This document shows positions 43,804 to 52,928 of a stretch of DNA of 64,000 nucleotides, one piece after another. Source of the DNA: Ruminococcus sp. (lineage in GTDB: Bacteria > Bacillota > Clostridia > Lachnospirales > Lachnospiraceae). The stretch is from contig JACERV010000014.1 in the NCBI GenBank assembly GCA_013911065.1, positions 50,482 through 114,481 of the forward strand. The letters run 5' to 3'. Numbering within the stretch: position 1 is the stretch's first letter; each line of letters opens with the position of its first letter. The notes under the pieces are model-generated. The model was not told where the DNA came from and made no database searches. It saw only the letters and a program-made list of their open reading frames with translations. Position numbers and translations under genes: made by a program.

Positions 43804-44632
43804 AAAACTGATTGAGATGTTTTCCTACCCATTTATGGTAAGAGCAATTTTGGTAGGCGTTATGGTATCCCTATGCTCCGCACTGCTGGGAGTCAGCCTC
43901 GTGCTGAAGCGTTATTCTATGATTGGTGACGGGCTGTCCCATGTGGGTTTTGGCGCCCTTGCAATCGCCGCTGCTGTGAATGCGGCCCCTCTGACATTTG
44001 CGATTCCTATCGTTATTTTAGCGGCGGTACTTCTTCTGCGTATCAGCGGAAACAGTAAAATAAAAGGGGATGCGGCAATCGCCCTGATTTCTACCAGCGC
44101 CCTTGCAATTGGTGTTATGGTGATATCCATGACCACCGGGATGAATACAGATGTTTATAATTACATGTTTGGCAGTATTCTGGCTATGAGTACCGGTGAT
44201 GTGAAGATGAGTATTGTGCTTTCGGCGGCAGTGCTGGTTTTATATATTCTATTTTATCAGAAGATATTCGCCATCACATTTGATGAGACTTTTGCACTGG
44301 GAACGGGAGTGAAGGTGAATCTTTATAATACATTGATTGCTGTTCTGACTGCGGTGACGATTGTATTGGGGATGCGTATGATGGGGGCACTGCTGATTTC
44401 CAGTCTTATTATTTTCCCGGCATTGACCTCTATGCGGATATGCAAGACATTTAAAAGTGTCATTATAAACTCTGCAGTGATATCTGTTATTTGTTTGTTT
44501 ATTGGAATTACGATTTCTTATGTATGGGCTACCCCTGCAGGAGCCAGCGTAGTGGTTGTAAACTTGGGAGCGCTTATATTATATACAATGATTGGTGTGG
44601 TGAAAAATAGAAGCTTCTTATCCGGGAAATAG
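43796..44632 (+). CDS. znuB: zinc ABC transporter permease
   Basis: A 278-residue ABC-3 family permease with about eight membrane segments (ILVGVMVSLCSALLGVSLVL, DGLSHVGFGALAIAA, IKGDAAIALISTSALAIGVMVIS, LISSLIIFPALTSM). GGGAGGTGGGG precedes the ATG at 43796; the frame is open upstream inside znuC. Together with znuA and znuC it forms a complete high-affinity metal uptake system. No Zur box was identified. Confidence 0.93.
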   Translation: MFEKLIEMFSYPFMVRAILVGVMVSLCSALLGVSLVLKRYSMIGDGLSHVGFGALAIAAAVNAAPLTFAIPIVILAAVLLLRISGNSKIKGDAAIALISTSALAIGVMVISMTTGMNTDVYNYMFGSILAMSTGDVKMSIVLSAAVLVLYILFYQKIFAITFDETFALGTGVKVNLYNTLIAVLTAVTIVLGMRMMGALLISSLIIFPALTSMRICKTFKSVIINSAVISVICLFIGITISYVWATPAGASVVVVNLGALILYTMIGVVKNRSFLSGK

Positions 44633-44688
44633 CCAGGGTTCGGTGATTTGGCTGTTGGATTAGGATAAAAAACATCAAGAAGTCCACG

Positions 44689-44717
44689 TTGACAAAGATA
44701 AAATTACACACTATAAT
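44689..44717 (+). promoter_or_regulatory. sigma-A promoter of the ilv T-box leader
   Basis: Perfect consensus elements: TTGACA (44689-44694), 17-base spacer, TATAAT (44712-44717). Confidence 0.9.
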
Positions 44718-44751
44718 AAATGTAATTTCTACACAAAGTAAAACTTGTAAA

Positions 44752-45022
44752 ATGCAGAGACGAGGAGGAGTACGTAATCATCGGATGCCAAGAGAGGAGA
44801 CGGTTGGTGTAAGTCTTCATGAAGAGATTACGGAAGTAGCCTTTGAGCAGTGGAACGAACAGGCAGAAGCCTCAGTAGGATTCAACGTAATTCCCACGTT
44901 ACAGGGAAACAGTATCGGATGAAATTCCCGTACTGACAGAGTGCAAAGAGAATACTCTTTGAAGTTAGGTGGTAACACGGATTGCAAATTCGCCCTAAGC
45001 TAATAATAGCTTAGGGCTTTTT
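44752..45022 (+). ncRNA. T-box leader of ilvB, probable valine specifier
   Basis: A canonical T-box riboswitch lies between the promoter and ilvB. Stem I features are visible (CAGAGACGAGGAG, AGAGAGGAGACGGTTGGTG apical region). The specifier loop reads GGAAGTAGCCTTTGAG, placing GTA (44836-44838), a valine codon, in the specifier position. The T-box bulge motif AGGTGGTAACACGG is at 44967-44980. The terminator GCCCTAAGC/GCTTAGGGC with T5 ends at 45022. Uncharged tRNA-Val would favour antitermination. Specifier assignment is by analogy with other T-boxes. A 77-codon open frame through this RNA is not a gene. Confidence 0.92.
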
Positions 45023-45106
45023 ATATATAAGCGGATAATCTCGCAGGTGGGGTTCTTTCTTATATACATTAGCAATTCGAGAAGTATAAATAAGGGAGGT
45101 ATATGT

Positions 45107-46825
45107 ATGAGAAAAATTTCAGGAAACAAATTATTGGTGAAAGCGTTGAGGGAGGAAGGGGTAGATACCGTATTTGGATATCCGGGAGCCTGTACTATTG
45201 ACATCAGCGATGAGCTGTATAAACAGGATGATATACGGGTCATTCTACCGAGACATGAACAGGCTCTTGTACATGAAGCAGATGCTTATGCAAGGACAAC
45301 TGGAAAGGTCGGTGTTTGTCTGGTAACAAGCGGACCAGGTGCAACCAATTTGGTGACAGGACTTGCAACGGCGAATTATGACAGCGTTCCTCTTGTTTGT
45401 TTTACGGGACAGGTAGCCAGGCATCTGATTGGAAATGATGCATTTCAGGAAGTCGATATTGTAGGAATTACAAGAAGTATTACAAAGTATGGAGTGACAG
45501 TCCGAAACAGAGAAGATTTGGGACGGATTATCAAAGAGGCCTTCTATATAGCAAGTACAGGAAAACCGGGACCGGTGCTCATTGATCTGCCCAAAGATAT
45601 AATGGCAGAGCTGGGCAGCCCGGAATATCCTTCTGAGGTAAATATACGCGGTTATAAGCCGAATACGAATGTCCATATCGGACAGCTTAAAAAGGCAATC
45701 AAAATGCTCCAAAAAGCAAAAAATCCTCTATTTTTAGCAGGGGGAGGTGTGAATATCGCCAACGCAAACGGTATTTTTACAGAAGTAGCAGAAAAGACTA
45801 ATATACCAGTAGTCACAACGGTAATGGGCCGGGGTGCCATTCCTACGAATCATCCACTATTTGTAGGGAATCTTGGGATGCACGGATCATATGCAGCGAA
45901 CAAGGCAGTCAGTGAATGTGACCTGCTGTTTTCTATAGGAACCAGATTCAACGACCGTATCACCGGCAAGCTTCATGCGTTTGCTCCATCGGCTCAGATT
46001 GTACACATTGATATTGATACATCGGCAATTTCCAGAAACATCTCGGTGGACATTCCAATTGTAGCAGATGCCAGCGAAGCAATTGGGAAAATGAATGAGT
46101 ATGTAGAACCATGCGATACAAAGAAGTGGCTGGATAAAATCAATGCATGGAAATCTGAACATCCACTGGATATGAAGCCCCGTGCAGAAATGGGACCAAA
46201 GGATATCATTGATGAGCTTAACCGTCAGTTTGAGGAGGCAATTGTTGTAACAGATGTAGGCCAGCATCAGATGTTTGCTGCCCAATACACAGAAATTACG
46301 GCTAAGAAGAGAATCATTATGTCCGGCGGACTTGGGACTATGGGATATGGATTTCCGGGAGCAATCGGAGCAAAACTGGGCAACCCGGATACTCCGGTAA
46401 TTGCCATATCAGGGGATGGCGGTATGCAGATGAACATTCAGGAATTTGCCACTGCGGTTCTGGAGGAACTGCCAGTTATTGTCTGCGTGTTTAACAACGC
46501 TTATCTCGGAATGGTACGTCAGTGGCAGAAACTATTTTATGGCAAAAGATATGGAATGACGAACCTGCGGTCCGGTGCATTATTCCGCAGAACGGACGGA
46601 AAAGAAATGCCCGAGTACACTCCTGATTTTGTAAAGCTTGCTGAGAGTTATGGCGCAAAAGGAATCCGGGTTACAGAAACAGCTGAGATAGCGGCTGCTT
46701 TTGAGGAAGCCAAAAAGAATACAAAGACCCCTACACTGATTGAGTTTGTAATTGACCAGGAAGAAATGGTATATCCGATGATTCAGCCGGGCGGCACATT
46801 GGAAGAGATGATCATGGACTGTTAG
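45107..46825 (+). CDS. ilvB: acetolactate synthase large subunit
   Basis: A 572-residue thiamine diphosphate enzyme, first common step of valine, leucine and isoleucine synthesis. Features include the catalytic glutamate region LPRHEQALVHEADAYA, GPGATNLVTGLATA, FQEVDIVGITRSITKYG, the FAD region, and the ThDP/Mg motif SGDGGMQMNIQEFATAV...NNAYLGMV. GGGAGG precedes the ATG at 45107; the upstream extension overlaps the leader. The partner small subunit follows. Confidence 0.96.
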   Translation: MRKISGNKLLVKALREEGVDTVFGYPGACTIDISDELYKQDDIRVILPRHEQALVHEADAYARTTGKVGVCLVTSGPGATNLVTGLATANYDSVPLVCFTGQVARHLIGNDAFQEVDIVGITRSITKYGVTVRNREDLGRIIKEAFYIASTGKPGPVLIDLPKDIMAELGSPEYPSEVNIRGYKPNTNVHIGQLKKAIKMLQKAKNPLFLAGGGVNIANANGIFTEVAEKTNIPVVTTVMGRGAIPTNHPLFVGNLGMHGSYAANKAVSECDLLFSIGTRFNDRITGKLHAFAPSAQIVHIDIDTSAISRNISVDIPIVADASEAIGKMNEYVEPCDTKKWLDKINAWKSEHPLDMKPRAEMGPKDIIDELNRQFEEAIVVTDVGQHQMFAAQYTEITAKKRIIMSGGLGTMGYGFPGAIGAKLGNPDTPVIAISGDGGMQMNIQEFATAVLEELPVIVCVFNNAYLGMVRQWQKLFYGKRYGMTNLRSGALFRRTDGKEMPEYTPDFVKLAESYGAKGIRVTETAEIAAAFEEAKKNTKTPTLIEFVIDQEEMVYPMIQPGGTLEEMIMDC

Positions 46826-46845
46826 AGCCGGAAGGAGAGAAAAGT

Positions 46846-47358
46846 ATGGAAAATAATAATAGAAAGAAGCGATGGATTTCATTATATGTAGAGAATCAGG
46901 TGGGAGTCCTGTCCAAAATATCGGGTTTATTTTCCGGTAAATCCTACAATCTGGACAGTCTGACGGTAGGAACCACAGAAGATCCGACCATCTCCAGAAT
47001 GACCATTGCCACAGTTAGTGACGATGAGACATTTGAGCAGATTAAAAAGCAGTTGAACCGTCTGGTAGAAGTGATTAAGGTCATTGACTTTACCGATATT
47101 TTTGTGCGGATGAAAGAAATATTATACGTGAAGGTGGGAAAATGTACTCAGGAAGATAAAGTAGAATTATTTCAGATTGCAGATACCTTTAAAGCAAGAG
47201 TCATTGATTATGGAAGGGATTGCCTGCTTTTAGAGTTTGTCCAGACGGCCACAAAAAATGATGCTGTCATTAAGCTTATGAAAGAAGAATTTAAAAACAT
47301 TGAGGTTGTACGGGGCGGAAGCGTAGGTATCGAGTCTATCAGCATGATGGAGCGGTAA
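46846..47358 (+). CDS. ilvN: acetolactate synthase small subunit
   Basis: A 170-residue regulatory subunit. It starts with an ACT domain (SLYVENQVGVLSKISGLFSGKSYNLDSLTVG) followed by the C-terminal AHAS small-subunit domain (REILYVKV-like MKEILYVKVG, VIDYGRDCLLLEFV). It confers valine feedback on IlvB. AAGGAG precedes the ATG, 20 bases after ilvB. Confidence 0.95.
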   Translation: MENNNRKKRWISLYVENQVGVLSKISGLFSGKSYNLDSLTVGTTEDPTISRMTIATVSDDETFEQIKKQLNRLVEVIKVIDFTDIFVRMKEILYVKVGKCTQEDKVELFQIADTFKARVIDYGRDCLLLEFVQTATKNDAVIKLMKEEFKNIEVVRGGSVGIESISMMER

Positions 47359-47445
47359 TAAAGCCGCAGATAGCAAAATGGTAACAAGGCATACGAATTG
47401 AATTGCTAATGTTTCAGTAGTATGATTAAAAAACAGAGTGTGCTC

Positions 47446-47474
47446 TTGAATTTTGATTCGGGAAGTATTATAAT
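47446..47474 (+). promoter_or_regulatory. promoter of ilvE
   Basis: TTGAAT (47446-47451), 17-base spacer, TATAAT (47469-47474). It gives ilvE its own transcription start independent of the T-box. Confidence 0.7.
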
Positions 47475-47552
47475 TTTACAAAAGAGGTTCTCCTGCTTCT
47501 GAGAGGAGTGGGGGCGGGACTGAATGAATGCAGAGGAACGGAGGAAAGATAG

Positions 47553-48578
47553 ATGGATAAGAAAAATATTGATTGGGCAAATCTGGGGTTTAGTTATATA
47601 GAGACCGATAAAAGATACGTAGCCAATTTCAAAAATGGGGAATGGGAGGAAGGTGCTCTGATTGATGATCCCAACATTACGATGAGTGAATGTGCCGGAG
47701 TACTTCAGTATGCACAGACAATCTTTGAAGGCTTGAAGGCCTATACTACAAAGGATGGAAAAATTGTAACATTCCGCCCGGATTTGAATGCCCAGCGTTT
47801 AGAGGATTCCGCCAAGAGATTGGAGATGCCTGTATTTCCCCAGGAGCGTTTTGTGAAGGCTGTTGAGGAAACTATAAGGGCAAATGCCGCCTATGTTCCT
47901 CCGTATGGCTCCGGTGCAACTTTATATGTCAGACCGTATATGTTTGGAATGAATCCGGTAATCGGTGTAAAGCCCGCAGATGAATATCAGTTCCGTGTAT
48001 TTACTACCCCTGTGGGACCTTATTTCAAAGGGGGTGCAAAGCCTCTTACCTTGTGTGTATCTGATTTCGACCGTGCGGCGCCCAGGGGAACAGGAGGTAT
48101 TAAGGCAGGGCTTAATTATGCAATGAGCCTTCATGCCATTATAACAGCTCATAAAAATGGCTTTGATGAAAACATGTACCTGGATTCTGAGACTAGAACA
48201 AAAGTAGAAGAGACAGGGGGTGCAAACTTTATTTTCATTACAAAGGACAACACCGTTGTTACACCAAGCTCTGATACTATTCTTCCATCTATTACCAGGC
48301 GTTCCCTTGTCTATGTAGCAGAGCATTACCTGGGGCTGAAAGTAGAAGAGAGAACGGTATACCTTGATGAAATAAAAGACTTTGCGGAATGCGGACTCTG
48401 TGGAACTGCAGCAGTGATTTCTCCGGTAGGTAAAGTTGTGGATCATGAAAATGAAATCTGCTTCCCCAGCGGAATGGAGAAAATGGGTCCGGTTACCCAA
48501 AAACTGTATGATACACTGACCGGTATTCAAATGGGACATATCGAGGCTCCGAAAGGCTGGATAAAAGTAGTTGAATAA
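47553..48578 (+). CDS. ilvE: branched-chain amino acid aminotransferase
   Basis: A 341-residue class IV (fold type IV) PLP aminotransferase that performs the last step of valine, leucine and isoleucine synthesis. It shows YAQTIFEGLKAY, LYVRPYMFG, the PLP lysine region GTGGIKAGLNYA, EETGGANFIFI, and CGTAAVISPVGKV. GGAGGAAAG precedes the ATG. Strong terminator downstream. Confidence 0.95.
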   Translation: MDKKNIDWANLGFSYIETDKRYVANFKNGEWEEGALIDDPNITMSECAGVLQYAQTIFEGLKAYTTKDGKIVTFRPDLNAQRLEDSAKRLEMPVFPQERFVKAVEETIRANAAYVPPYGSGATLYVRPYMFGMNPVIGVKPADEYQFRVFTTPVGPYFKGGAKPLTLCVSDFDRAAPRGTGGIKAGLNYAMSLHAIITAHKNGFDENMYLDSETRTKVEETGGANFIFITKDNTVVTPSSDTILPSITRRSLVYVAEHYLGLKVEERTVYLDEIKDFAECGLCGTAAVISPVGKVVDHENEICFPSGMEKMGPVTQKLYDTLTGIQMGHIEAPKGWIKVVE

Positions 48579-48616
48579 GTATAGTAAAAACTGCAGATAA
48601 AGTTGAATTATATTAT

Positions 48617-48661
48617 GAAGCAGGGTATGTTTAGAAAATAAACATACCCTGCTTCATTTTT
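48617..48661 (+). terminator. terminator after ilvE
   Basis: A 17-bp stem (GAAGCAGGGTATGTTTA with complement) around a 5-base loop, followed by ATTTTTG. It may serve both ilvE and the convergent namA. Confidence 0.85.
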
Positions 48662-48704
48662 GTCCCAGCTTTGATTGGTGAAATAACTTATCAGTTCCTA
48701 GATA

Positions 48705-49733
48705 CTACTTTCTTGCATTGAACCCGCGCAAATATTGCTTTGGCCATGGATACTCAACATCCAAATTACGGGCTGTGTGCAGCACCCAATAAGGATCACG
48801 CAGAAGTTCCCGGCCCAATGCAACCAGATCTGCCCGTTCTCCACCCAGTATTTCTTCCGCTTGATGCGGATCAGAAATCAAACCAACTGTTACTGTAGGA
48901 AGGCCAGAGACTTGCTTCAGCCCTTCAGCAATTTTTACCTGATAGCCTGGATAAATGCTTGACGGAGGCGTTGGCACAACCCCGCCGGTACTCACGTCCA
49001 GCACATCAATATAGGGCTTCACCAGTTCAATAATTTTAGCCATTTCCTCTGGATGCATACCTTCCGGTTTATAATCCTCGGCAGATACACGCAGTAAAAC
49101 AGGTTTTTCAGCAGGCCAGACCTCATGTACTGCCTGCAGTACTTCAACCAATATACGGCAGCGGTTTTCTGGTGAGCCACCGTAACTGTCTGTGCGGTGA
49201 TTGGTTAATGGTGACAAGAACTCACTAATCAGATAACCATGGGCGCCATGAATTTCAATTGAATCAAAACCGATTTCAGCCGCGCGCGCAGCAGAACTCC
49301 GAAACGCATTCACTGCATCGCGAATATCATCTTCTGTCATCTCATGGGGCATGGGCGAATCCTGGTCAAATGGAATGGCGCTGGGTGCGTAGATCGTTTT
49401 TTCCTGTGCCTCGCACTTACGGCCTGCATGATTGAGCTGAATCGCTATTTTCGCTCCCTGCTTCTGGCAGGCGGTAACGATTGGCGCAAGAGCTTTTGCC
49501 TGTTCATCATTCCAAAGCCCCAGGCAATGATCTGAAATGCGGCCCCACGGCAAGACACCGGTAGCTTCCATGATAATCAGCCCCACTCCTCCAACTGCAC
49601 GGGAAGTATAATGTGTAAAGTGGAATTCATTTGGCATACCGTCAGTTTCGGCACTGTACATACACATGGGAGGCATAACGATCCGGTTGCGCAGCGTCAT
49701 GTTTTTTACTGTAAATGAATTGAATAAATACAT
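48705..49733 (-). CDS. namA: NADPH dehydrogenase, Old Yellow Enzyme family (NamA/YqjM-like)
   Basis: A 342-residue FMN-dependent ene-reductase with a TIM barrel. YqjM-type features are NRIVMPPMCMYSA (FMN-site Cys), AIQLNHAGRK, the substrate-binding HGAHGYLISEFLSPLTNHRTD and GSPENRCRILVEV, DVSTGGVVP, and ADLVALGRELLRDPYW. It reduces activated double bonds in xenobiotics or stress products; the physiological substrate is unknown. GGGAGAATG precedes the start. Monocistronic on the minus strand. Confidence 0.93.
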   Translation of the reverse strand: MYLFNSFTVKNMTLRNRIVMPPMCMYSAETDGMPNEFHFTHYTSRAVGGVGLIIMEATGVLPWGRISDHCLGLWNDEQAKALAPIVTACQKQGAKIAIQLNHAGRKCEAQEKTIYAPSAIPFDQDSPMPHEMTEDDIRDAVNAFRSSAARAAEIGFDSIEIHGAHGYLISEFLSPLTNHRTDSYGGSPENRCRILVEVLQAVHEVWPAEKPVLLRVSAEDYKPEGMHPEEMAKIIELVKPYIDVLDVSTGGVVPTPPSSIYPGYQVKIAEGLKQVSGLPTVTVGLISDPHQAEEILGGERADLVALGRELLRDPYWVLHTARNLDVEYPWPKQYLRGFNARK

Positions 49734-50048
49734 AAGACATTCTCCCTTTCTATTATAAGACTTAACAAAATAACTTGTTTCATATTGTCCATTATATCAC
49801 GCCAGTATACCTTGCACAACCGAGAAGCCGACCCAACCTACGGAAGCAGGCGGAGGAAAAAGCTTGATGGTTGTAATAAGGAAGACGTTATTTACCTGAT
49901 AACTTTGCTTGTGAGGGCTTTTTTGGCAGACTAAAAAATAAAATGTTCTATGGAAAGTCATGGGTTGGCATTTCCATAGAACACTTGAGTGTGTGAAGAA
50001 ATCTCTTTATCCTGGCTCTTTCTTTCCGTCAAGTTTATTTAAATTGAC
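49734..50048. other. intergenic region namA-nimA
   Basis: Holds the namA promoter region (AT-rich, 49740-49800), no recognised gene, and the terminator of the NimA-like gene at 49931-49983. Confidence 0.5.
49931..49983 (-). terminator. terminator of the NimA-like gene (minus strand)
   Basis: TGTTCTATGGAAA and TTTCCATAGAACA form a 13-bp stem around a 14-base loop (49944-49983); on the minus strand it is followed by TTTTATTTTTTAG. Confidence 0.8.
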
Positions 50049-50516
50049 TTATCCATTTTTTCTTGCTTTCCCAGTTACAGATTCAATCTCAAATTCATAG
50101 ACTGTTACATTTTTCATAGCAGTAGAAATATATTTTTCTCCATTTTCCAAATACTCAGGACTATATTTTTGAATTAATTTTCTAAGTACATCTTGTGTAT
50201 CTTCAAAGATTTTTATTTGTCCAAAAGCAATTACACTTTCATATTTTATTGAAAATTTTGAAGGGAGAACTTCTGTATTTCCAACTACGGTGAAGCACGC
50301 CTTTGAATTATGCTCAATATTCTCTTTCTTAAGCCCATTGGCATTTGTACCATGAAAGTAGATTTTTCCGTTTGCATAAGCGTAACTCATTGGAACTCCA
50401 TATGGATAACCATCCATACTTACAGTAGATAATACTCCATATTGATTGTCCTGCAAAATTTGCATTGTTTCCTCTTCTGTTAGCTGTCTGTCAGTCCTGC
50501 GCATTTCTCTAAACAT
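50049..50516 (-). CDS. NimA-like pyridoxamine 5'-phosphate oxidase family protein
   Basis: A 155-residue flavin-binding split-barrel protein. It begins MFREMRRTDRQLTEEET and has the NimA-type GVLSTVSMDGYPYGVPMSYAY and KIYFHGTNANGLKKENI segments. Related proteins reduce 5-nitroimidazole drugs or act as general flavin reductases; resistance is not implied for every member. The frame extends to 50576, but GGAGGAAAAGG precedes the ATG at 50516. Confidence 0.85.
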   Translation of the reverse strand: MFREMRRTDRQLTEEETMQILQDNQYGVLSTVSMDGYPYGVPMSYAYANGKIYFHGTNANGLKKENIEHNSKACFTVVGNTEVLPSKFSIKYESVIAFGQIKIFEDTQDVLRKLIQKYSPEYLENGEKYISTAMKNVTVYEFEIESVTGKARKNG

Positions 50517-50636
50517 AATCCTTTTCCTCCGTCTTTGATGCACCGAGCTGTTTAGTGTGGGCTTCGGCTTATGCAACTACAGTACCACACCGCCGTTAAT
50601 TACTGTTGTCGATTGCAGGGCCTAAAAGAATTATTC

Positions 50637-51134
50637 TTAATGGAAATTTTTCGTTCTCTCTCTGATATAAAGGTTACGTACTGTATCAAATAATATAAAA
50701 TCATTTGATAGCAATGCCTTTTCCGAAGCCTTGTTGTTTTTATCAGGGTCAGCAATAACTCTAGTTGCATCTGGAAATGAGAAAATTTTAGTCACAAGTA
50801 AATTGATGATTTTCTTACCCAATCCTTTGCCAATAAGAGACTGTTCTCCTATAAGATAACCAATAGCGTAAGCGCCTGATAATGATAAATCTCCAAAATC
50901 TTCATTACTGTCAACACATTTGTAGTATATACAAAATCCAATCGGGTTTCCTTGCCACATTACAATAAGGTGTGTTAACCATTGAAATTCTTCATTGCGC
51001 CCATTGATTTCTGACATCCAGTCATCAATTGAGCAAACACCCGGCACTTCAAACCATCTTTTCACATGGGCCCGATTTAACCATGTTTCTACTAATAATA
51101 CATCATTGTCACGTAGCATTCTTAATTCCAACAT
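50637..51134 (-). CDS. GNAT acetyltransferase, AAC(6')-like
   Basis: A 165-residue GNAT protein with the N-terminal MLELRMLRDNDVLLVETWLNRAHVKRWFE segment seen in aminoglycoside 6'-N-acetyltransferases and their housekeeping relatives, acetyl-CoA loop LIGEQSLIGKGLGKKIINLL, and the IADPDKNNKASEKALL C-terminal part. GGAGG precedes the ATG. The substrate cannot be assigned from sequence; many such genes do not give drug resistance. Confidence 0.75.
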   Translation of the reverse strand: MLELRMLRDNDVLLVETWLNRAHVKRWFEVPGVCSIDDWMSEINGRNEEFQWLTHLIVMWQGNPIGFCIYYKCVDSNEDFGDLSLSGAYAIGYLIGEQSLIGKGLGKKIINLLVTKIFSFPDATRVIADPDKNNKASEKALLSNDFILFDTVRNLYIRERTKNFH

Positions 51135-51360
51135 AGATTATTCCTCCAAATTTTATCATTGTTCTATCAATAATGAATTGTCCAGGCTTATTTGGAGGAC
51201 CTCGATTTCTGATTTGATTTGAATTTTAGCAAGGAGGTCTAATTGTATTCATTCTAATCATCTCCTATTCATAAGATAAACAACCTAAGCGCATCTTCTA
51301 TTCCTAAAGCGTACTACCATTTATTTTACCACATAAACCCTGCCCTGTCATTTCCGTTTT

Positions 51361-51560
51361 TTTCTGCTCTGCTTCTTGCCGGGATTTTTCAAATGCTTGG
51401 ATTTTTGAAGCACCCTCATCATTACCTCAAACTCCACGTCGGTCAGCTTGGCTTAATCAATTCCCAGCCGCTGACAATACAGGTCAACCAGTTTTTTCTG
51501 TGCGCTCCCTTCAATGCTGGAAACAAACTCTAAATCCTGTTTTAGCTCCTGCACAAAATC
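51361..51560 (-). pseudogene. C-terminal remnant of an unrecognised mobile-element gene
   Basis: On the minus strand, residues SETDFVQELKQDLEFVSS to CQRLGID are followed by TAA at 51453, after which the same frame continues AKLTDVEFEVMMRVLQKS and a Lys-rich tail. A single CAA-to-TAA change would explain the stop. There is no start; the left side meets the recombinase remnant head to head. The family is not recognised. Confidence 0.45.
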
Positions 51561-51597
51561 GGTTTCCGGTGCGCTGGTGCTGTCCTGCCTGTGGGCT

Positions 51598-51933
51598 TGC
51601 GATAATCCGAAAATCACCGCTTTGCAGGTGGAGCTTGCGCAGGTAAACAGCGAAATTGAAAATCTGGTGGACAGTCTGACCGGGGCAAACAATGTCTTGC
51701 TCTTCTATGTGAATGTGAAGATAGCGGAATTAGACAGCCGCAAGCAAGCCCTTGTCAAAGAAATTGCGGATTTGACGGTTGATACCATCAGCCCGGAACA
51801 GGTACAGCGGATTTCCGGGTACTTGGACACATGGGAAACCGTCAGCTTTGACGATAAGCGGAGAGTATTAGATTTGCTGGTTACTACCGTGGAAGCCACC
51901 AGTGAGAAGATGAACATTACATGGAAAATCTGA
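51598..51933 (+). pseudogene. serine recombinase C-terminal remnant
   Basis: About 110 residues from NPKITALQVELAQVNSEIE to EKMNITWKI. The coiled-coil (KIAELDSRKQALVKEIADL) and the final WETVSFDDKRRVLDLLV...ITWKI pattern match the C-terminal end of large serine (resolvase/invertase family) recombinases of clostridial transposons. The catalytic N-terminal domain and the zinc-ribbon part are absent, and the upstream part of the frame is unrelated. It marks a former mobile element insertion. A 9-bp hairpin (51930-51954) follows. Confidence 0.7.
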
Positions 51934-52162
51934 CGGGTAATAATCACCCGTCAGACTGTTACCCTGTGTAGTCCCTTGTAAAACAGTACTTCTTGTATAA
52001 ATACTCACTCCTATACGGTTTTATATATTTATGATATAATCTGATAAATTGGAATAATAAGTAGTAATTATGAATTAAGACATACTTAAAGAAATCTCTA
52101 TAAATTCCTTAAGAAGTATTATGTATTCTTAGAGTAGTAGGATATCCTACCAGGATTATTTA

Positions 52163-52810
52163 ATGAAAGGAATGAATTTAGATTTTATGAACTCACTAAT
52201 TAGTATTTTAATGTATATTTACCCGATTTTATGTGTCTTTGTTCCATGTGTTATTTATCAGATGTTTTTGTATAGAAAAGGTACTGAATATGAAAAAATC
52301 ATGAAAGGAAATCTTGCATGGCGATATGTTTTAATTCTCTATGTTTATATGGTTATGGATGTTGTGGGAATGGGAAGCATTTGGGAAATCGGGAAATATG
52401 ACTCAATTATACGATGGGACGAAATCAAGCTCATTTCTTTTCAATCAGAAGGGTTTTTGACATATATATTGAATATTATTATGCTTATGCCCCTGGGCTT
52501 TTTACTGCCGTTAATCTGGAAAAAGTATAGGACAATATCAAAAACCATAATAGCTGGTTTCTTTTTTTCATTATTGATAGAACTAGGCCAACTGTTTAAT
52601 CGCCGGTCAACAGAAATTGATGATGTGTTGATGAATGTTTTGGGGACGATACTTGGCTTTAGTATTTGGTTAATATTTAATAGATTATTTAAATCAAAGC
52701 CAAAGGACATTAATGTTCTTAAAGATGAACCATTAGTATACTTAGTTTTATCAGTTTTAGGAACCTTTTTGTTATACAATTGGCGGTGGCTTCTAACCTT
52801 CGCACAGTAA
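52163..52810 (+). CDS. VanZ family protein
   Basis: A 215-residue membrane protein with about five helices. VanZ-type signatures are NIIMLMPLGFLLPLIW, IELGQLFNRRSTEIDDVLMNVLGTILGF, the conserved E-Q-R-DD-N pattern. VanZ was first described for low-level teicoplanin resistance, and many family members have unknown roles in the envelope. Start at 52163 has AGGA upstream; an ATG at 52172 is possible. It lies just after the recombinase remnant. Confidence 0.85.
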   Translation: MKGMNLDFMNSLISILMYIYPILCVFVPCVIYQMFLYRKGTEYEKIMKGNLAWRYVLILYVYMVMDVVGMGSIWEIGKYDSIIRWDEIKLISFQSEGFLTYILNIIMLMPLGFLLPLIWKKYRTISKTIIAGFFFSLLIELGQLFNRRSTEIDDVLMNVLGTILGFSIWLIFNRLFKSKPKDINVLKDEPLVYLVLSVLGTFLLYNWRWLLTFAQ

Positions 52811-52928
52811 CTTCTGATTTATTTTATATAAATAGTATTCATACTTATAGCACCTGACACTTGTTGTAAGAAAAGATGAAATTAAATTGGGAACCCGGAC
52901 AAATAAGAATTACGGAGGCGATAGCATA

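Noticed and set aside
44689..44922. 77-codon open frame before ilvB
   Set aside because: It begins in the promoter and runs through the T-box leader RNA.
50049..51134. Calling nitroimidazole or aminoglycoside resistance from the NimA-like and AAC-like genes
   Set aside because: Both families contain many members without resistance activity, and no diagnostic residues can be confirmed here.
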